Shown: piece by piece, positions 51,601 to 59,075 of the stretch
Layout: every line of letters starts with the position of its first letter
How positions within the stretch are numbered: position 1 is the first letter of the stretch
Source of the DNA: Bog-950 sp044225825
GTDB taxonomy: Bacteria; Bacteroidota; Bacteroidia; Chitinophagales; LD1
Assembly: GCA_044225825.1 (NCBI GenBank)
Contig: JBGAIB010000001.1
Location: 186,001-250,000 of the forward strand
Direction: 5' to 3'
Length of the DNA stretch: 64,000 bases
Notes under the pieces: model-generated
Seen by the model: the letters and a program-made list of their open reading frames with translations, nothing else
Databases searched by the model: none
What the model was told of the DNA's origin: nothing
Program-made: the position numbers and the translations under genes

Positions 51601-53025
51601 GCACTTAGCACATCGCTTACACAAACCGATGTAACCTGCTTTGGCGCAGCTACCGGCAGCATTGATCTTAGCGTAAACGGTGGCACCAGCCCTTATACAT
51701 ACAACTGGACAGGTGGCAGCACCAACCAGGACCCAAGTGGTCTTGCAGCCGGCGCTTACACTGTTACCGTTAGCGATGCCAGCAACTGCAGCGCAACCTT
51801 AACTGCTACCATTGTTCAACCAGCGCAAATCAGCATTAACCATAACGCTACCGACATCGCTTGCTTTGGTGGCGCAAACGGATCCATCAGCGTAAATGTA
51901 AACGGAGGTGTTGGCCCTTACAGCTATACCTGGAGCAATACTTCTAACGGCACCAGCATCAGCAACCTTAACAGCGGCAGTTATGCCATTACCGTTACCG
52001 ATGCTAATAATTGCACTACTGTTAAAAACAACATGGTAGTTACCGAACCTACTCAATTAACTGCTACTGCAGCAATTACCAATGTGGGTTGTGCTTCGAA
52101 CAACGATGGTGAAGTGAATGTTACACCTGCGGGCGGCACTCCTCCTTACCACTTCGACTGGAGCAACCAATCGCACGCTGCACGTATATTTAACCTGGCT
52201 GTTGGCAACTACGATGTAACTGTAACCGACAACAATGGTTGCACTACTACTAAACAAAATACCGTAGGCTTAACTCCGGCAATTCAAATTGCTTCTTCCG
52301 TAGCAAATACTTCTTGTCCTCAGGTGCAGAACGGCGCTATTGACCTGAGCGTATCAGGCGGCACACCAGGCTTTACCTTTGACTGGAACAACGGTGAAAC
52401 CAGCGAAGACATGGACCACTTAAGCCAGGGCAACTACAGCGTGGTTGTAACCGATACACGCAATTGCACAGCTACTGCCAACTTTACTATTACTTACGAT
52501 TATGTATTAACTGTGCAGGCTTCTCCATCTACCGAAATTAACCTGGGTGAAGAAGTTCAATTGAGTGCTACTGCGAACGTAGACCACAACAATACTTATA
52601 GCTGGACTCCGGCTTTAAACACCATGTGTTCTAACTGTGCAAGCACCAAGGCAGTACCTACACACGATACACATTACACGGTTACTGTAGTGGATGCTAA
52701 TGGTTGCACTGCCACCGATACAACTTCAGTTAGCGTTAACTCAATTACTGATGTATTTATCCCGAATGCATTTACACCTAACAATGACGGCAACAACGAT
52801 GTTTACCAACTGGAAGGTGACTTGAACACCATCGAATACCTTGACTTCAAAGTATTTAATCGTTGGGGTGAGCTGGTATTTGAAAGCATGGACCACCATT
52901 TCCACTGGGATGGCAACTACAAAGGCCAACCGGTTGATCGTGGAGTTTACATCTACACTATGAAAGTAGTATTCATTAACGGCTACAGCCGCGATTACAA
53001 AGGTTCTATTACAGTATTGAAATAA
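45676..53025 (+). CDS. Giant SprB-repeat adhesin with gliding-associated C-terminal domain
   Basis: 2449 residues. Signal peptide (A-T-T-R-A, ~24), then about 30 SprB repeats of roughly 70-75 residues running to ~2280. Each opens with a T-x-x-x-C-N-G or C-F-G-G motif, has a central W-x-x-G or W-S-N-G and N-R-T-N-L or N-L-S-x-L turn, and closes with V-T-V-T-D-x-x-G/N-C. Each therefore has one Cys near its start and one near its end. After a linker with M-C-S-N-C-A-S, the CHU_C sorting domain starts near 2355 (F-I-P-N-A-F-T-P-N-N-D-G). The gene is secreted by the T9SS and forms a filamentous surface adhesin like SprB of Flavobacterium johnsoniae, which is used in gliding. Repeats are highly alike at DNA level. 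Confidence 0.95.
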   Translation: MRKKLRALALTLAFIGAFTATTRAVTLSETHVNATCFGGSNGSINVTVGGGTAPFTFSWSDGPVTEDRTNLAAGSYGVTVTDNGGATAALSVAITQGASINTSFAITHVACGGGNTGAVDLSVTGGVPGYTYLWADGTTAQDRTNLIAALYYVTVTDAIGCQKIDSANVTQPPGMVLTKTTTNVTCGSGSNGAINLTVQFGIPGYTYHWNDNATTEDRTGIAAGTWSVTVTDASGCTASTSATVNQSGSGMSINKTATNPTCNGAANGSINVTTVIGSVGPYTFNWSNGATTQNATGLSAGTYTVTATSTTGCTASATATLTQPTAISVNLNVISVTCYNGSNGAINTTTTGGTSPYSYNWGSGVVTQNRTGLASGTYNVTVTDFKGCTATATAYVPQPLDLVANAVPSQLACTGGPSGSVFTAVNGGNGPYTYNWGGGVVTQDRINIPSGNYSVTVTDANGCTAVASATITAYTPMVLNSTQVNNACFGGAIGSIDLTPTNGWTPYTYAWSNGPGTQDISGLAAGSYTVTVTDNHNCTVAKTMNITQPAFGVSINSTITDVNCFNGTDGAITLSVSNGATPYTYNWGSGITTQNRTNLAAGSYNVTVTDNNGCTANGSYTITAPSAISLSTTVTDVTCNGSSNGSISLNVTGGYAPYTYNWGGGVTTQNRTGLAAGTYSVTVTDTRSCSASTSVTVSQMPAISVTVTPANIACNGSSTGSLNVTVAGGSSPYTFDWGGGVTTQNRTNLAAGSYTVTVTDNLSCTASGSGTVTQPAAMSASSTVTNVACAGGNTGAINLTVTGGNTPYTFNWGGGITTQNRNSLATGSYTVTITDNGGCTITHTATISQSTTLSVTAAATNITCNGGTNGAITVTATGGTSPYTYAWTAGGTTNSKTGLTAGSYTVTVSDNAGCTVATTQTLTEPTAITITPAVTNVACAGGNSGAINLGVTGGTAPYTFNWGGGITTQNRTSLVAGTYNVTVTDNALCSASSSATVSQNASLVVSTTVTNVSCNGGTNGVISVSATGGTTPYSFLWAGGGNAQVRTNTPAGSYTVTVSDNAGCNGTATATITEPTALTVSASATPVLCNGGNNGSISLTVNGGNGAYTFNWGGGVTTQNRTNLVAGTYNVTVSDANACTATTSASITQPAALTLSTTKTDVLCNGLSTGAINLTVSGGNGGNIFSWSNGTATQNLSNVVANTYSVTVTDNQACSASTSATITQPVAITTSTVVANATCNGSTNGSIDLTVNGGNGAYLYNWSNSTSAQDLSSLGAGTFTVTITDANSCTATASATVTQPTAVSINETHNNIGCNGSNSGVINTTVSGGTGAYTYVWSNGATTSNISNLSVGTYTVTVKDANNCSATKSASITQPAALTVTQTHANVLCNGNSTGSITLTVTGGTGPYSFVWSDGASSQNRTNIAAGSYAVTVTDANYCAANTAATITQPTAIVASTTKTDVVCNGASTGSIDLTVSGGTGAYTYQWNNFQFVQDLSGVAAGIYTVTITDGNGCAKVVPTTISQPSPITIGVNVTNVSCFGAANGAITTTVSGGNGGFNYNWSNGATTQNLSALAAGNYILTVTDMMGCNANLNLNVSQPSPIVLTQTHTNATCNGVSNGAIDLSASGGAGVYSYLWSNGATTQDLNGLAAGTYTVSATDGSSCSVSLSITLTQPTGLSVSTTVIDAVCNGSNTGAVNLTVTGGGTPYQYLWSNNATTQNLTNVTAGTYSVVVTDANTCTAATTATVNQSGAISVTLSKTDASCFGGANGSISTSVSGGNGGYTYIWNNSATTSTVNSLSSGTYTVTVKDVSNCSAIASATVTAPAQIQIGETHTNVACNGGSNASINTNVSGGTTPYTYTWNTGSNNIGISNLNAGSYTLLVTDANTCTVITSVIITEPAAIALNETHTPYACASSAGSINLTVNGGTAPYSYNWSNSQSTQNINNLAAGTYDVTVTDANNCTATTGATIVTIPALSTSLTQTDVTCFGAATGSIDLSVNGGTSPYTYNWTGGSTNQDPSGLAAGAYTVTVSDASNCSATLTATIVQPAQISINHNATDIACFGGANGSISVNVNGGVGPYSYTWSNTSNGTSISNLNSGSYAITVTDANNCTTVKNNMVVTEPTQLTATAAITNVGCASNNDGEVNVTPAGGTPPYHFDWSNQSHAARIFNLAVGNYDVTVTDNNGCTTTKQNTVGLTPAIQIASSVANTSCPQVQNGAIDLSVSGGTPGFTFDWNNGETSEDMDHLSQGNYSVVVTDTRNCTATANFTITYDYVLTVQASPSTEINLGEEVQLSATANVDHNNTYSWTPALNTMCSNCASTKAVPTHDTHYTVTVVDANGCTATDTTSVSVNSITDVFIPNAFTPNNDGNNDVYQLEGDLNTIEYLDFKVFNRWGELVFESMDHHFHWDGNYKGQPVDRGVYIYTMKVVFINGYSRDYKGSITVLK

Positions 53026-53054
53026 AGATTTTCATGTTCGGTTTTTATTCCTTC

Positions 53055-53083
53055 AAAAAAGGCAGCGTAGTCTGCCTTTTTTT
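53055..53083 (+). terminator. Terminator of the SprB adhesin gene
   Basis: AAAAGGCAG / CTGCCTTTT hairpin followed by TTTATTG, about 30 bases after the stop codon. Confidence 0.8.
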
Positions 53084-53164
53084 ATTGTACAAAATTGCAG
53101 CCCGCAGCTCTGATGCTTTTTAGTTCGACCCGGAATTTGCACCTTCATACTCCGATTTTAATAA

Positions 53165-54343
53165 GTGGAATACGCCATCGTTGATATTGAAACCACCGGT
53201 GGTTATGCTTCAGCCAACAGCATAACCGAAGTTTCTATACGTATACATGATGGGGTAAAAGAACTGAGCTGTTACGAAACCCTTGTAAAACCCGATTCCG
53301 ATATTCCCTATTACATAACAGGCTTAACGGGCATTACCAATAAAATGGTGGAAGATGCGCCCGTATTCGAAGAAGTGGCTGCGCGCATTTACGGATTATT
53401 ACAGGGACGGGTATTTGTAGCACACAGTGTAAACTTCGATTACTCCTTTTTAAAGAAGCAACTGGCCGATTGTGGTTTTGAACTGAACTGCAAAAAGCTG
53501 TGCACTATCCGGCTTAGCCGCAAGATACTACCGGGCTTACCGGGTTATGGTCTGGGAAAAATCTGCGGTTACCTGGGCATTACGAATACTGCCCGACACC
53601 GCGCCGCCGGAGATACGGCCGCTACGATGCAGTTGTTTGAGCACCTGTTGAAAAACGATACAGGTAATATTATTGTAGCAGCTTTGAAGAAAGGCAGCAA
53701 AGAGCAAGCGCTGCCACCTAATGTGCCCCGCGAAGAATTTGACCTGTTGCCGCAAAACCCCGGCGTTTATTACTTCCACGATAGCAAGGGTAAGATTGTA
53801 TATGTAGGTAAAGCCAAAAGTTTAAAGAAAAGGGTGAGCAGCCATTTTACGAATAACACCGCTGCGCGGCAAAAGCAAAACTTTATGCGCGAGGTATTTC
53901 ATATTACCTATAAGGAATGTGAAAGCGAAGAAGCCGCGCTGCAATTTGAAACCCACGAAATCAAGCGTTTGTGGCCGCGTTTTAACCAGGCGCAAAAGCG
54001 CTACGAACCCGTATTTGCCATCGTAGATTACTTCGATCAATTAGGGTTTCACCGGCTGGCGATTGAAAAACTTAAGAGCAAGCGGCAAGCACCGGTGCAT
54101 TTTCCAACCTATATCGATGGCTTCAATATGCTGAAGCATATCAGCACCACGCATTCACTTTGTCCGCGTTTAAGTGGTATTGCAACTGACCGCCACCTAT
54201 GCGAAGCTACCGGTTGCAGCTGCTTACACGAAGCAGAAGCCGAAACCTACAATACCCGAGTGCTGGAGGCCATGCACTACCTGCAAAATTTTGTTGCTAC
54301 CAGTAGCGAATCGCTTACGGTATCCGGCACTTTGCTGGATTAG
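53165..54343 (+). CDS. DnaQ-like 3'-5' exonuclease fused to GIY-YIG (UvrC N-terminal) nuclease
   Basis: 392 residues from a GTG. Residues 1-175 form a DEDDh exonuclease (I-V-D-I-E-T-T-G at 5-12, A-H-S-V-N-F-D near 93, and H-R-A-A-G-D-T near 141). Residues ~195-300 form a GIY-YIG endonuclease (G-V-Y-Y-F-H-D-S then I-V-Y-V-G-K-A-K-S-L-K-K-R, and the E in F-E-T-H-E-I-K-R-L). The C-terminal ~90 residues contain a Cys cluster (C-E-A-T-G-C-S-C). The architecture resembles exonuclease/UvrC-like fusions in other bacteria, with repair or cleavage of branched DNA a possible role. The neighbouring CHAD gene is 50 bases downstream. Confidence 0.88.
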   Translation: MEYAIVDIETTGGYASANSITEVSIRIHDGVKELSCYETLVKPDSDIPYYITGLTGITNKMVEDAPVFEEVAARIYGLLQGRVFVAHSVNFDYSFLKKQLADCGFELNCKKLCTIRLSRKILPGLPGYGLGKICGYLGITNTARHRAAGDTAATMQLFEHLLKNDTGNIIVAALKKGSKEQALPPNVPREEFDLLPQNPGVYYFHDSKGKIVYVGKAKSLKKRVSSHFTNNTAARQKQNFMREVFHITYKECESEEAALQFETHEIKRLWPRFNQAQKRYEPVFAIVDYFDQLGFHRLAIEKLKSKRQAPVHFPTYIDGFNMLKHISTTHSLCPRLSGIATDRHLCEATGCSCLHEAEAETYNTRVLEAMHYLQNFVATSSESLTVSGTLLD

Positions 54344-54393
54344 ATAACCTAAGTTTAACATTCCACTGCCTTGTAATAATCTACCTTTACCCT

Positions 54394-55161
54394 ATGGCTA
54401 AAAAGGAAGCACAAATATTAACCGCGTGCTACCGGCAATTACACCTGAACTGTGTGAAGGCCACCAATGCTTTCCAACAAAGCCATAGCAAAGAGGATCT
54501 GCATCAACTTAGGGTGGCCATTAAAAAACTGGACGCCCTGTTTTACGCTGCTAACAAGTGCAGCAAAGGTTTTAAGCGCCATAAGTTATTTGCATCGTAC
54601 CGCAGTTTGTTTAAACAAGCCGGTGTTATACGCGATGCACAGGTGCAAGTGGGGATGCTGAGCAAAATGAATTTGCCGCAACCTGAACCGGTTAGCATGC
54701 ACCTGCAACAAGTAATTACAGAAGAACTGGTAAAATTTAGCGCAGCGGCAGAAAAGAATTTGCAACGTTTGCAAAAAGCGGCGCTGGAACTACCCTCGCG
54801 TTTCAATACCTTAAAAATACAGGACCTCCGGTCGCTGCTGGAAGCCTGTATCAAGAAAGAAGAAAAACGTTGGAAAGAGGTTCCCGCAAAAAAGGCGCTG
54901 CATGCTGCCCGAAAGCCCATTAAGCGGTTGCTATACTTGCAGGAATTTCTAACCGGAGCGGGAGAGAAAAGATTATTAGCCGGTTCACAAGCTCAACACT
55001 GGGACAACCTGCAAAAAACGCTTGGCGACTACCACGATCTGCAGGTGCTGCAGCAACTTTTAAGAAGCAGCAACTACAAAGCAACACGGCAACTGCTCGT
55101 TGATCAATCCAAACAGCTGCACAAAAAAATTAGCAAACAAGCAGCGAAAGCCAGAGGCTAA
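54394..55161 (+). CDS. CHAD domain protein
   Basis: 255 residues with a nearly complete CHAD domain: H-Q-L-R-V-A-I-K-K-L near residue 38, R-D-A-Q-V-Q-V (79), and H-A-A-R-K-P-I-K-R-L-L-Y plus L-G-D-Y-H-D-L-Q-V-L (~169-220). CHAD domains bind inorganic polyphosphate through conserved His and Lys/Arg. No CYTH triphosphatase is fused to it, as occurs in other species. Cytoplasmic. No membrane helix or signal peptide. Confidence 0.88.
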   Translation: MAKKEAQILTACYRQLHLNCVKATNAFQQSHSKEDLHQLRVAIKKLDALFYAANKCSKGFKRHKLFASYRSLFKQAGVIRDAQVQVGMLSKMNLPQPEPVSMHLQQVITEELVKFSAAAEKNLQRLQKAALELPSRFNTLKIQDLRSLLEACIKKEEKRWKEVPAKKALHAARKPIKRLLYLQEFLTGAGEKRLLAGSQAQHWDNLQKTLGDYHDLQVLQQLLRSSNYKATRQLLVDQSKQLHKKISKQAAKARG

Positions 55162-55342
55162 ACACCTTACAGTCAATTACTTAACCTTTTGTCAGGCATT
55201 ATTTTTATCTGAGCCGTAAATTCACCATTTTCGGCACCGCTGCAGGATAAAGCAGGGAAGATGACAATGTCATTTCTTTGTAAAAATCAGAAGAGGCCTG
55301 GTTCATAACCCTCCTCTGCCCCTATCTTTACAGCAACAACAC

Positions 55343-55879
55343 ATGAAAAGAGTATTAGTTATACTTACCGGATTGCTGGCAATTTTACACATTGCCGGTA
55401 TTACACCTTTTTATGTGGCAGCACTTCAGTTTATTAAACAGGAAGCCATTATAGAATTGGGCGAAACAAACCAGCTGCAAGCCATTAGCATCAGCCATGC
55501 GGAGTTAAAGGATCAACACATCTTTAACCAACTTGAAGAAAACGAATTTACCTACCGGGGTAAACGCTACGACTTTGCCAGCAAGGAATGCACACCGAAT
55601 GGTTGTATTTTTTATGCCCTGGAAGATGAAAAGGAAAACACCCTTTATGCGGCATTGGCGTTGTATTATGGCAACCATACCAGCGGAACATCCACACCAC
55701 TTGGTAAATTGCTAAAGGACTTCAGCAAAGATTACCAACCAATAACACCCATGGCTGATGCCTTTTCAGGCGAAGTGACAACACACCAGGGCTTTATCGT
55801 AAACCCGCAAACCGACCCTATGAAAGGACATTGTAACCCACCAATCAACCCACCGGATAACCGGAATACCCATTGCTAA
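55343..55879 (+). CDS. Membrane-anchored protein of unknown function
   Basis: 178 residues. One N-terminal hydrophobic helix (~3-32) then a soluble domain with a Cys pair (K-E-C-T-P-N-G-C) and a Pro/His/Asn-rich tail ending in T-H-C. Small proteins of this type occur in Bacteroidota; no family is recognised. The Cys pair suggests a periplasmic location. 40 bases upstream of the protease gene on the same strand, so they may be co-transcribed. Confidence 0.6.
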   Translation: MKRVLVILTGLLAILHIAGITPFYVAALQFIKQEAIIELGETNQLQAISISHAELKDQHIFNQLEENEFTYRGKRYDFASKECTPNGCIFYALEDEKENTLYAALALYYGNHTSGTSTPLGKLLKDFSKDYQPITPMADAFSGEVTTHQGFIVNPQTDPMKGHCNPPINPPDNRNTHC

Positions 55880-55919
55880 ACAGTATTCCTAATTCAAATT
55901 CATTATTCAAAAGTTATCC

Positions 55920-58028
55920 ATGAGAAAATATCTTTTACTTATTGCTTCGGGTTTGTTATTGGCATTAATGCCTGCCACAAGCACAGCACAAGGACTTTAC
56001 TGCGGCAGTGATGCCGTTCGCCAGAAATTGGCGGCTGAACATCCTGAAATACTACAGCAGGAAGCCGAGCAGGAGCAATTTACAGAAAGCTTTGTAGCCG
56101 ACTATTTTAAAAACCACGATGGCCGTACCGGGCCATATATCATTCCTATCGTATTCCACATCATTCACCAGGGTGGTCCTGAGAATATTTCGGATGCGCA
56201 GGTAATTGACCAGGTGCGCATACTAAACGATGATTACAACAAACGCAATGCCGATACGGCAAACGTGGTAGCAGGTTTCCGTTCAATCATTGCCAATATT
56301 GGCATTGAATTCCGCCTGGCTAATATTGACCCCTGGGGACATTGTACCAACGGTATTGACCGCATCAACAGTTGCCAAACCTATTCGGGAAACGACTACT
56401 CGAAACTGAACGGCTGGCCGCGCGAAAAATACCTGAACGTATGGGTGGTAAGCCGTATGGAAAACGGTGTGGCAGGCTACGCCTACTATCCCGGTTCGGT
56501 TAGTGCCATTTATAATTTCCCTGACCGCGACGGTGTTATTATCCTGAGCGATTACATAGGCAGCATCGGCACCAGCAGTGCTTATACCTCACGTGCCTTA
56601 ACGCACGAGATTGGCCATTACCTGAACCTAAAACACCCCTGGGGCGATACGAATAACCCCGGTATCTCCTGTGGTGATGACAATGTGAACGATACGCCTA
56701 TTACCCGTGGCAGCACCAGCTGCAACCTGGGCCTTAATTACTGTGTGCCCGGCACTATCGAAAACGTAGAGAACTTTATGGATTACTCCTACTGTTCTAA
56801 AATGTTCACCGAAGGACAAAAAGCACGCATGCTTGCGGCGTTGAATGATACCAAGGCCGACCGCAACAACTTATATACCGAAAGCAACCTGATTGCCACC
56901 GGCACCGATGATTTAACCTACAATGATTGTGCACCTGTAGCTGATTTCAACGCTGCTAAAAAATACATCTGCCTGGGCGATAACGTCAACATTCTGGACT
57001 GCTCTTTCAATGGTGATGTAGACACCTATTACTGGGAGTTTCCTACCGGCACTCCAAGCACCTCTACCGCTAAAAACCCGAACGTGCAATTTTTAGTTGC
57101 AGGCTGGCAGCCCATTAAACTTACGGTAACCAATGCCCTTGGCACCAGCAGCAAAACCAATAACTCGTTGGTGTATGTTTCTTACAGCAATGCCTTATTA
57201 CCTGCACCGTTCTACGAAGACTTCGAAACACCCGGCAAAATAAACGAGAACGAATGGGCCTCGGTAAACGTGGATAATAACCTTACCTCCTTTAAGCAAG
57301 TAGATATTTCATCGCATACCGGCTCGCGCTGTATGCAGTTGGACAACTACTATTCACATGCCGATCATGATATAGATGAACTGGTTTCTCCGGGTATTGA
57401 TCTAAGCCAATTGACTTCCTCGCAAATGACGCTGAGCTTTTATTATTCGCTGGGTTCATGGAACCAATCCTTCCTGGATCTCACCGACTCTATTGCCATA
57501 CTGGCCAGCACTAACTGCGGCGGCAACTGGGTTAATATCTATAAAAAGGGAGGATCAGCCATCGTAAATGCCGGTTACCAGGCGGGTTACTTTGTTCCCA
57601 CACAGGCATGGGCCTATTGGAAACAGGTAAAAATCAATTTACCGGCCAGCCTTAAGCAACCAAACGTGCATTTCAAATTCCAGGTGTATAGCGCGGTGAA
57701 GGGCAACAACTTTTACATCGACGACATTAACATCGGAGGTGTAGCTACCGGGTTAGAGGAGATAGAAGCTGTGCAGAACGTACATTTATTCCCGAACCCT
57801 GCCGGCGACCAAACACAGCTGAATCTTTCGCTTACTGCTGCGCAACAGGTTAGTGTTAAAGTATACGACTTAACCGGTAAAGAAGTAGCCGACATCTACA
57901 ACGACCGTTTATCGGAAGGTGACCATATCATTGGCATCAACAATCTATCCACGTACGCAAAAGGTATTTATACTGTAAGTATAACTGCAGGCAATGCACG
58001 CATAAATCAAAAACTGGTGGTGCAATAA
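55920..58028 (+). CDS. Secreted cytophagalysin-like (M43) metalloprotease with T9SS type A domain
   Basis: 702 residues. Signal peptide (T-S-T-A-Q, ~24), propeptide, then an M43/pappalysin domain with the zinc motif H-E-I-G-H-Y-L-N-L-K-H (~231-241) and Met-turn N-F-M-D-Y-S (~283-288). The Asn in place of Gly inside the motif is usual for the cytophagalysin group. A PKD-type repeat follows (~345-425; T-Y-Y-W-E-F-P-T-G-T-P-S), a beta-rich binding domain (~440-610), and a type A T9SS sorting signal (F-P-N-P-A-G-D to V-V-Q). An extracellular protein-degrading enzyme. A terminator follows the stop codon. Confidence 0.92.
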   Translation: MRKYLLLIASGLLLALMPATSTAQGLYCGSDAVRQKLAAEHPEILQQEAEQEQFTESFVADYFKNHDGRTGPYIIPIVFHIIHQGGPENISDAQVIDQVRILNDDYNKRNADTANVVAGFRSIIANIGIEFRLANIDPWGHCTNGIDRINSCQTYSGNDYSKLNGWPREKYLNVWVVSRMENGVAGYAYYPGSVSAIYNFPDRDGVIILSDYIGSIGTSSAYTSRALTHEIGHYLNLKHPWGDTNNPGISCGDDNVNDTPITRGSTSCNLGLNYCVPGTIENVENFMDYSYCSKMFTEGQKARMLAALNDTKADRNNLYTESNLIATGTDDLTYNDCAPVADFNAAKKYICLGDNVNILDCSFNGDVDTYYWEFPTGTPSTSTAKNPNVQFLVAGWQPIKLTVTNALGTSSKTNNSLVYVSYSNALLPAPFYEDFETPGKINENEWASVNVDNNLTSFKQVDISSHTGSRCMQLDNYYSHADHDIDELVSPGIDLSQLTSSQMTLSFYYSLGSWNQSFLDLTDSIAILASTNCGGNWVNIYKKGGSAIVNAGYQAGYFVPTQAWAYWKQVKINLPASLKQPNVHFKFQVYSAVKGNNFYIDDINIGGVATGLEEIEAVQNVHLFPNPAGDQTQLNLSLTAAQQVSVKVYDLTGKEVADIYNDRLSEGDHIIGINNLSTYAKGIYTVSITAGNARINQKLVVQ

Positions 58029-58049
58029 ACAACCGCTAAAACGTTATCA

Positions 58050-58090
58050 AAAGGGCAAAAACCTAGGAGTTTTTGCCCTTTTTATTTTTA
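58050..58090 (+). terminator. Strong terminator after the metalloprotease gene
   Basis: AAGGGCAAAAAC / GTTTTTGCCCTT, a 12-base perfect stem with a six-base loop, followed by TTTATTTTTA. Confidence 0.9.
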
Positions 58091-58144
58091 GCAACTAAGG
58101 GCCGAGTTTTATATTTACAAGGCAGGCTCTAAAATGCCTGGTGT

Positions 58145-58735
58145 TTGGAAGAAAGGGAGGATAAGCATAGCATACTTTTAGCGCAAATCGGTAAAGGCAG
58201 CAGCGCTGCACTGGAAGAGCTTTTCCTGCAACTAAAGGATATCGTATTTAACCTGGCCCTCGGTTATGTGCGCAACCGCGAAGATGCAGAGGAAGTAGTC
58301 CAGGATGTTTTCGTGGAGGTCTTCCAGTCAGCCTCCACTTTCAAAGGCGAATCCAGTGTAAAAACGTGGATATGCCGCATAGCGATTAACAAATCTCTTA
58401 ACCTGCTTAAATACAAAGGCAGGAAAAAACGCTTTGCTTTTATAACAACTCTTTTTACCTCTGATAACAGTGCAGTGCGCTTCGATCCGCCTGACCTGAA
58501 TCATCCGGGTCTGACGCTCGAAAACAAGGAAAGAGCCCAATACCTTTTTGCGGCGGTTGACAAGCTACCCGAAAATCAAAAAACGGCTTTTCTGCTGCTT
58601 AAAGTGGAGGGATTAAGCCAAAAAGAAGCGGCGGAGGTGATGAAAATCGGGGAAAAAGCCCTGGAATCGCTCTACCAGCGGGCAAGGGCCAATTTAAAAA
58701 AGGAATTAAGCCACATATACGATCAGCTTTTTTAG
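58145..58735 (+). CDS. ECF RNA polymerase sigma factor
   Basis: 196 residues from a TTG at 58145; the only nearby ATG is out of frame. Region 2 has G-Y-V-R-N-R-E-D-A-E-E-V-V-Q-D-V-F and F-K-G-E-S-S-V-K-T-W-I-C-R-I-A-I-N (core binding and -10 recognition), and region 4 has L-P-E-N-Q-K-T-A-F and G-L-S-Q-K-E-A-A-E-V-M (HTH). It directs transcription of a stress or envelope regulon. The two genes downstream, one with a transmembrane helix and one Spy-like, complete a cassette. Probably autoregulated, though no promoter match is strong. Confidence 0.9.
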   Translation: MEEREDKHSILLAQIGKGSSAALEELFLQLKDIVFNLALGYVRNREDAEEVVQDVFVEVFQSASTFKGESSVKTWICRIAINKSLNLLKYKGRKKRFAFITTLFTSDNSAVRFDPPDLNHPGLTLENKERAQYLFAAVDKLPENQKTAFLLLKVEGLSQKEAAEVMKIGEKALESLYQRARANLKKELSHIYDQLF

Positions 58736-58779
58736 CCGAAGGAAAAAACAAAAGGTGTTGTCTACTAAAACAGGAAAAT

Positions 58780-59073
58780 ATGAAACCGGAAAAAGAAAAA
58801 TGGATAACGGAAGTGCTGCAGAGCACCGATGATATAGGGCGGGTAGAGGCTGAGGCAGCCTTGTTTGCCGGCGTAAAAGCACGTTTAAAAGGGCAGGTGC
58901 GCGCAGTAAAAAATCTGCCTGCTCAAACAGTATGGTTAGCCGCAGCTTCACTTGCTTTGTTAGTTGTGTTAAACATTGCCATTATTTCATTTAACCAAAA
59001 GGGCAATACCGGTAGTACTTCACAAGCAGGAAGTAACGGTTATGCATTAAACAACAGTTTTCAATTATACTAA
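58780..59073 (+). CDS. Single-span membrane protein, probable anti-sigma factor
   Basis: 97 residues. An N-terminal ~50 residues of charged sequence face the cytoplasm, followed by one transmembrane helix (~51-70) and a short tail rich in Gly, Ser, Asn and Gln. Its position directly after an ECF sigma gene and its layout are those of an anti-sigma factor, but no clear anti-sigma motif is present, so this is inferred. Two bases before the next gene. Confidence 0.65.
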   Translation: MKPEKEKWITEVLQSTDDIGRVEAEAALFAGVKARLKGQVRAVKNLPAQTVWLAAASLALLVVLNIAIISFNQKGNTGSTSQAGSNGYALNNSFQLY

Positions 59074-59075
59074 GC

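Noticed and set aside
45676..53025. Regular ~215-base periodicity that might suggest a CRISPR array
   Set aside because: The unit is a translated SprB repeat in one long reading frame, and there are no short identical repeats with unique spacers.
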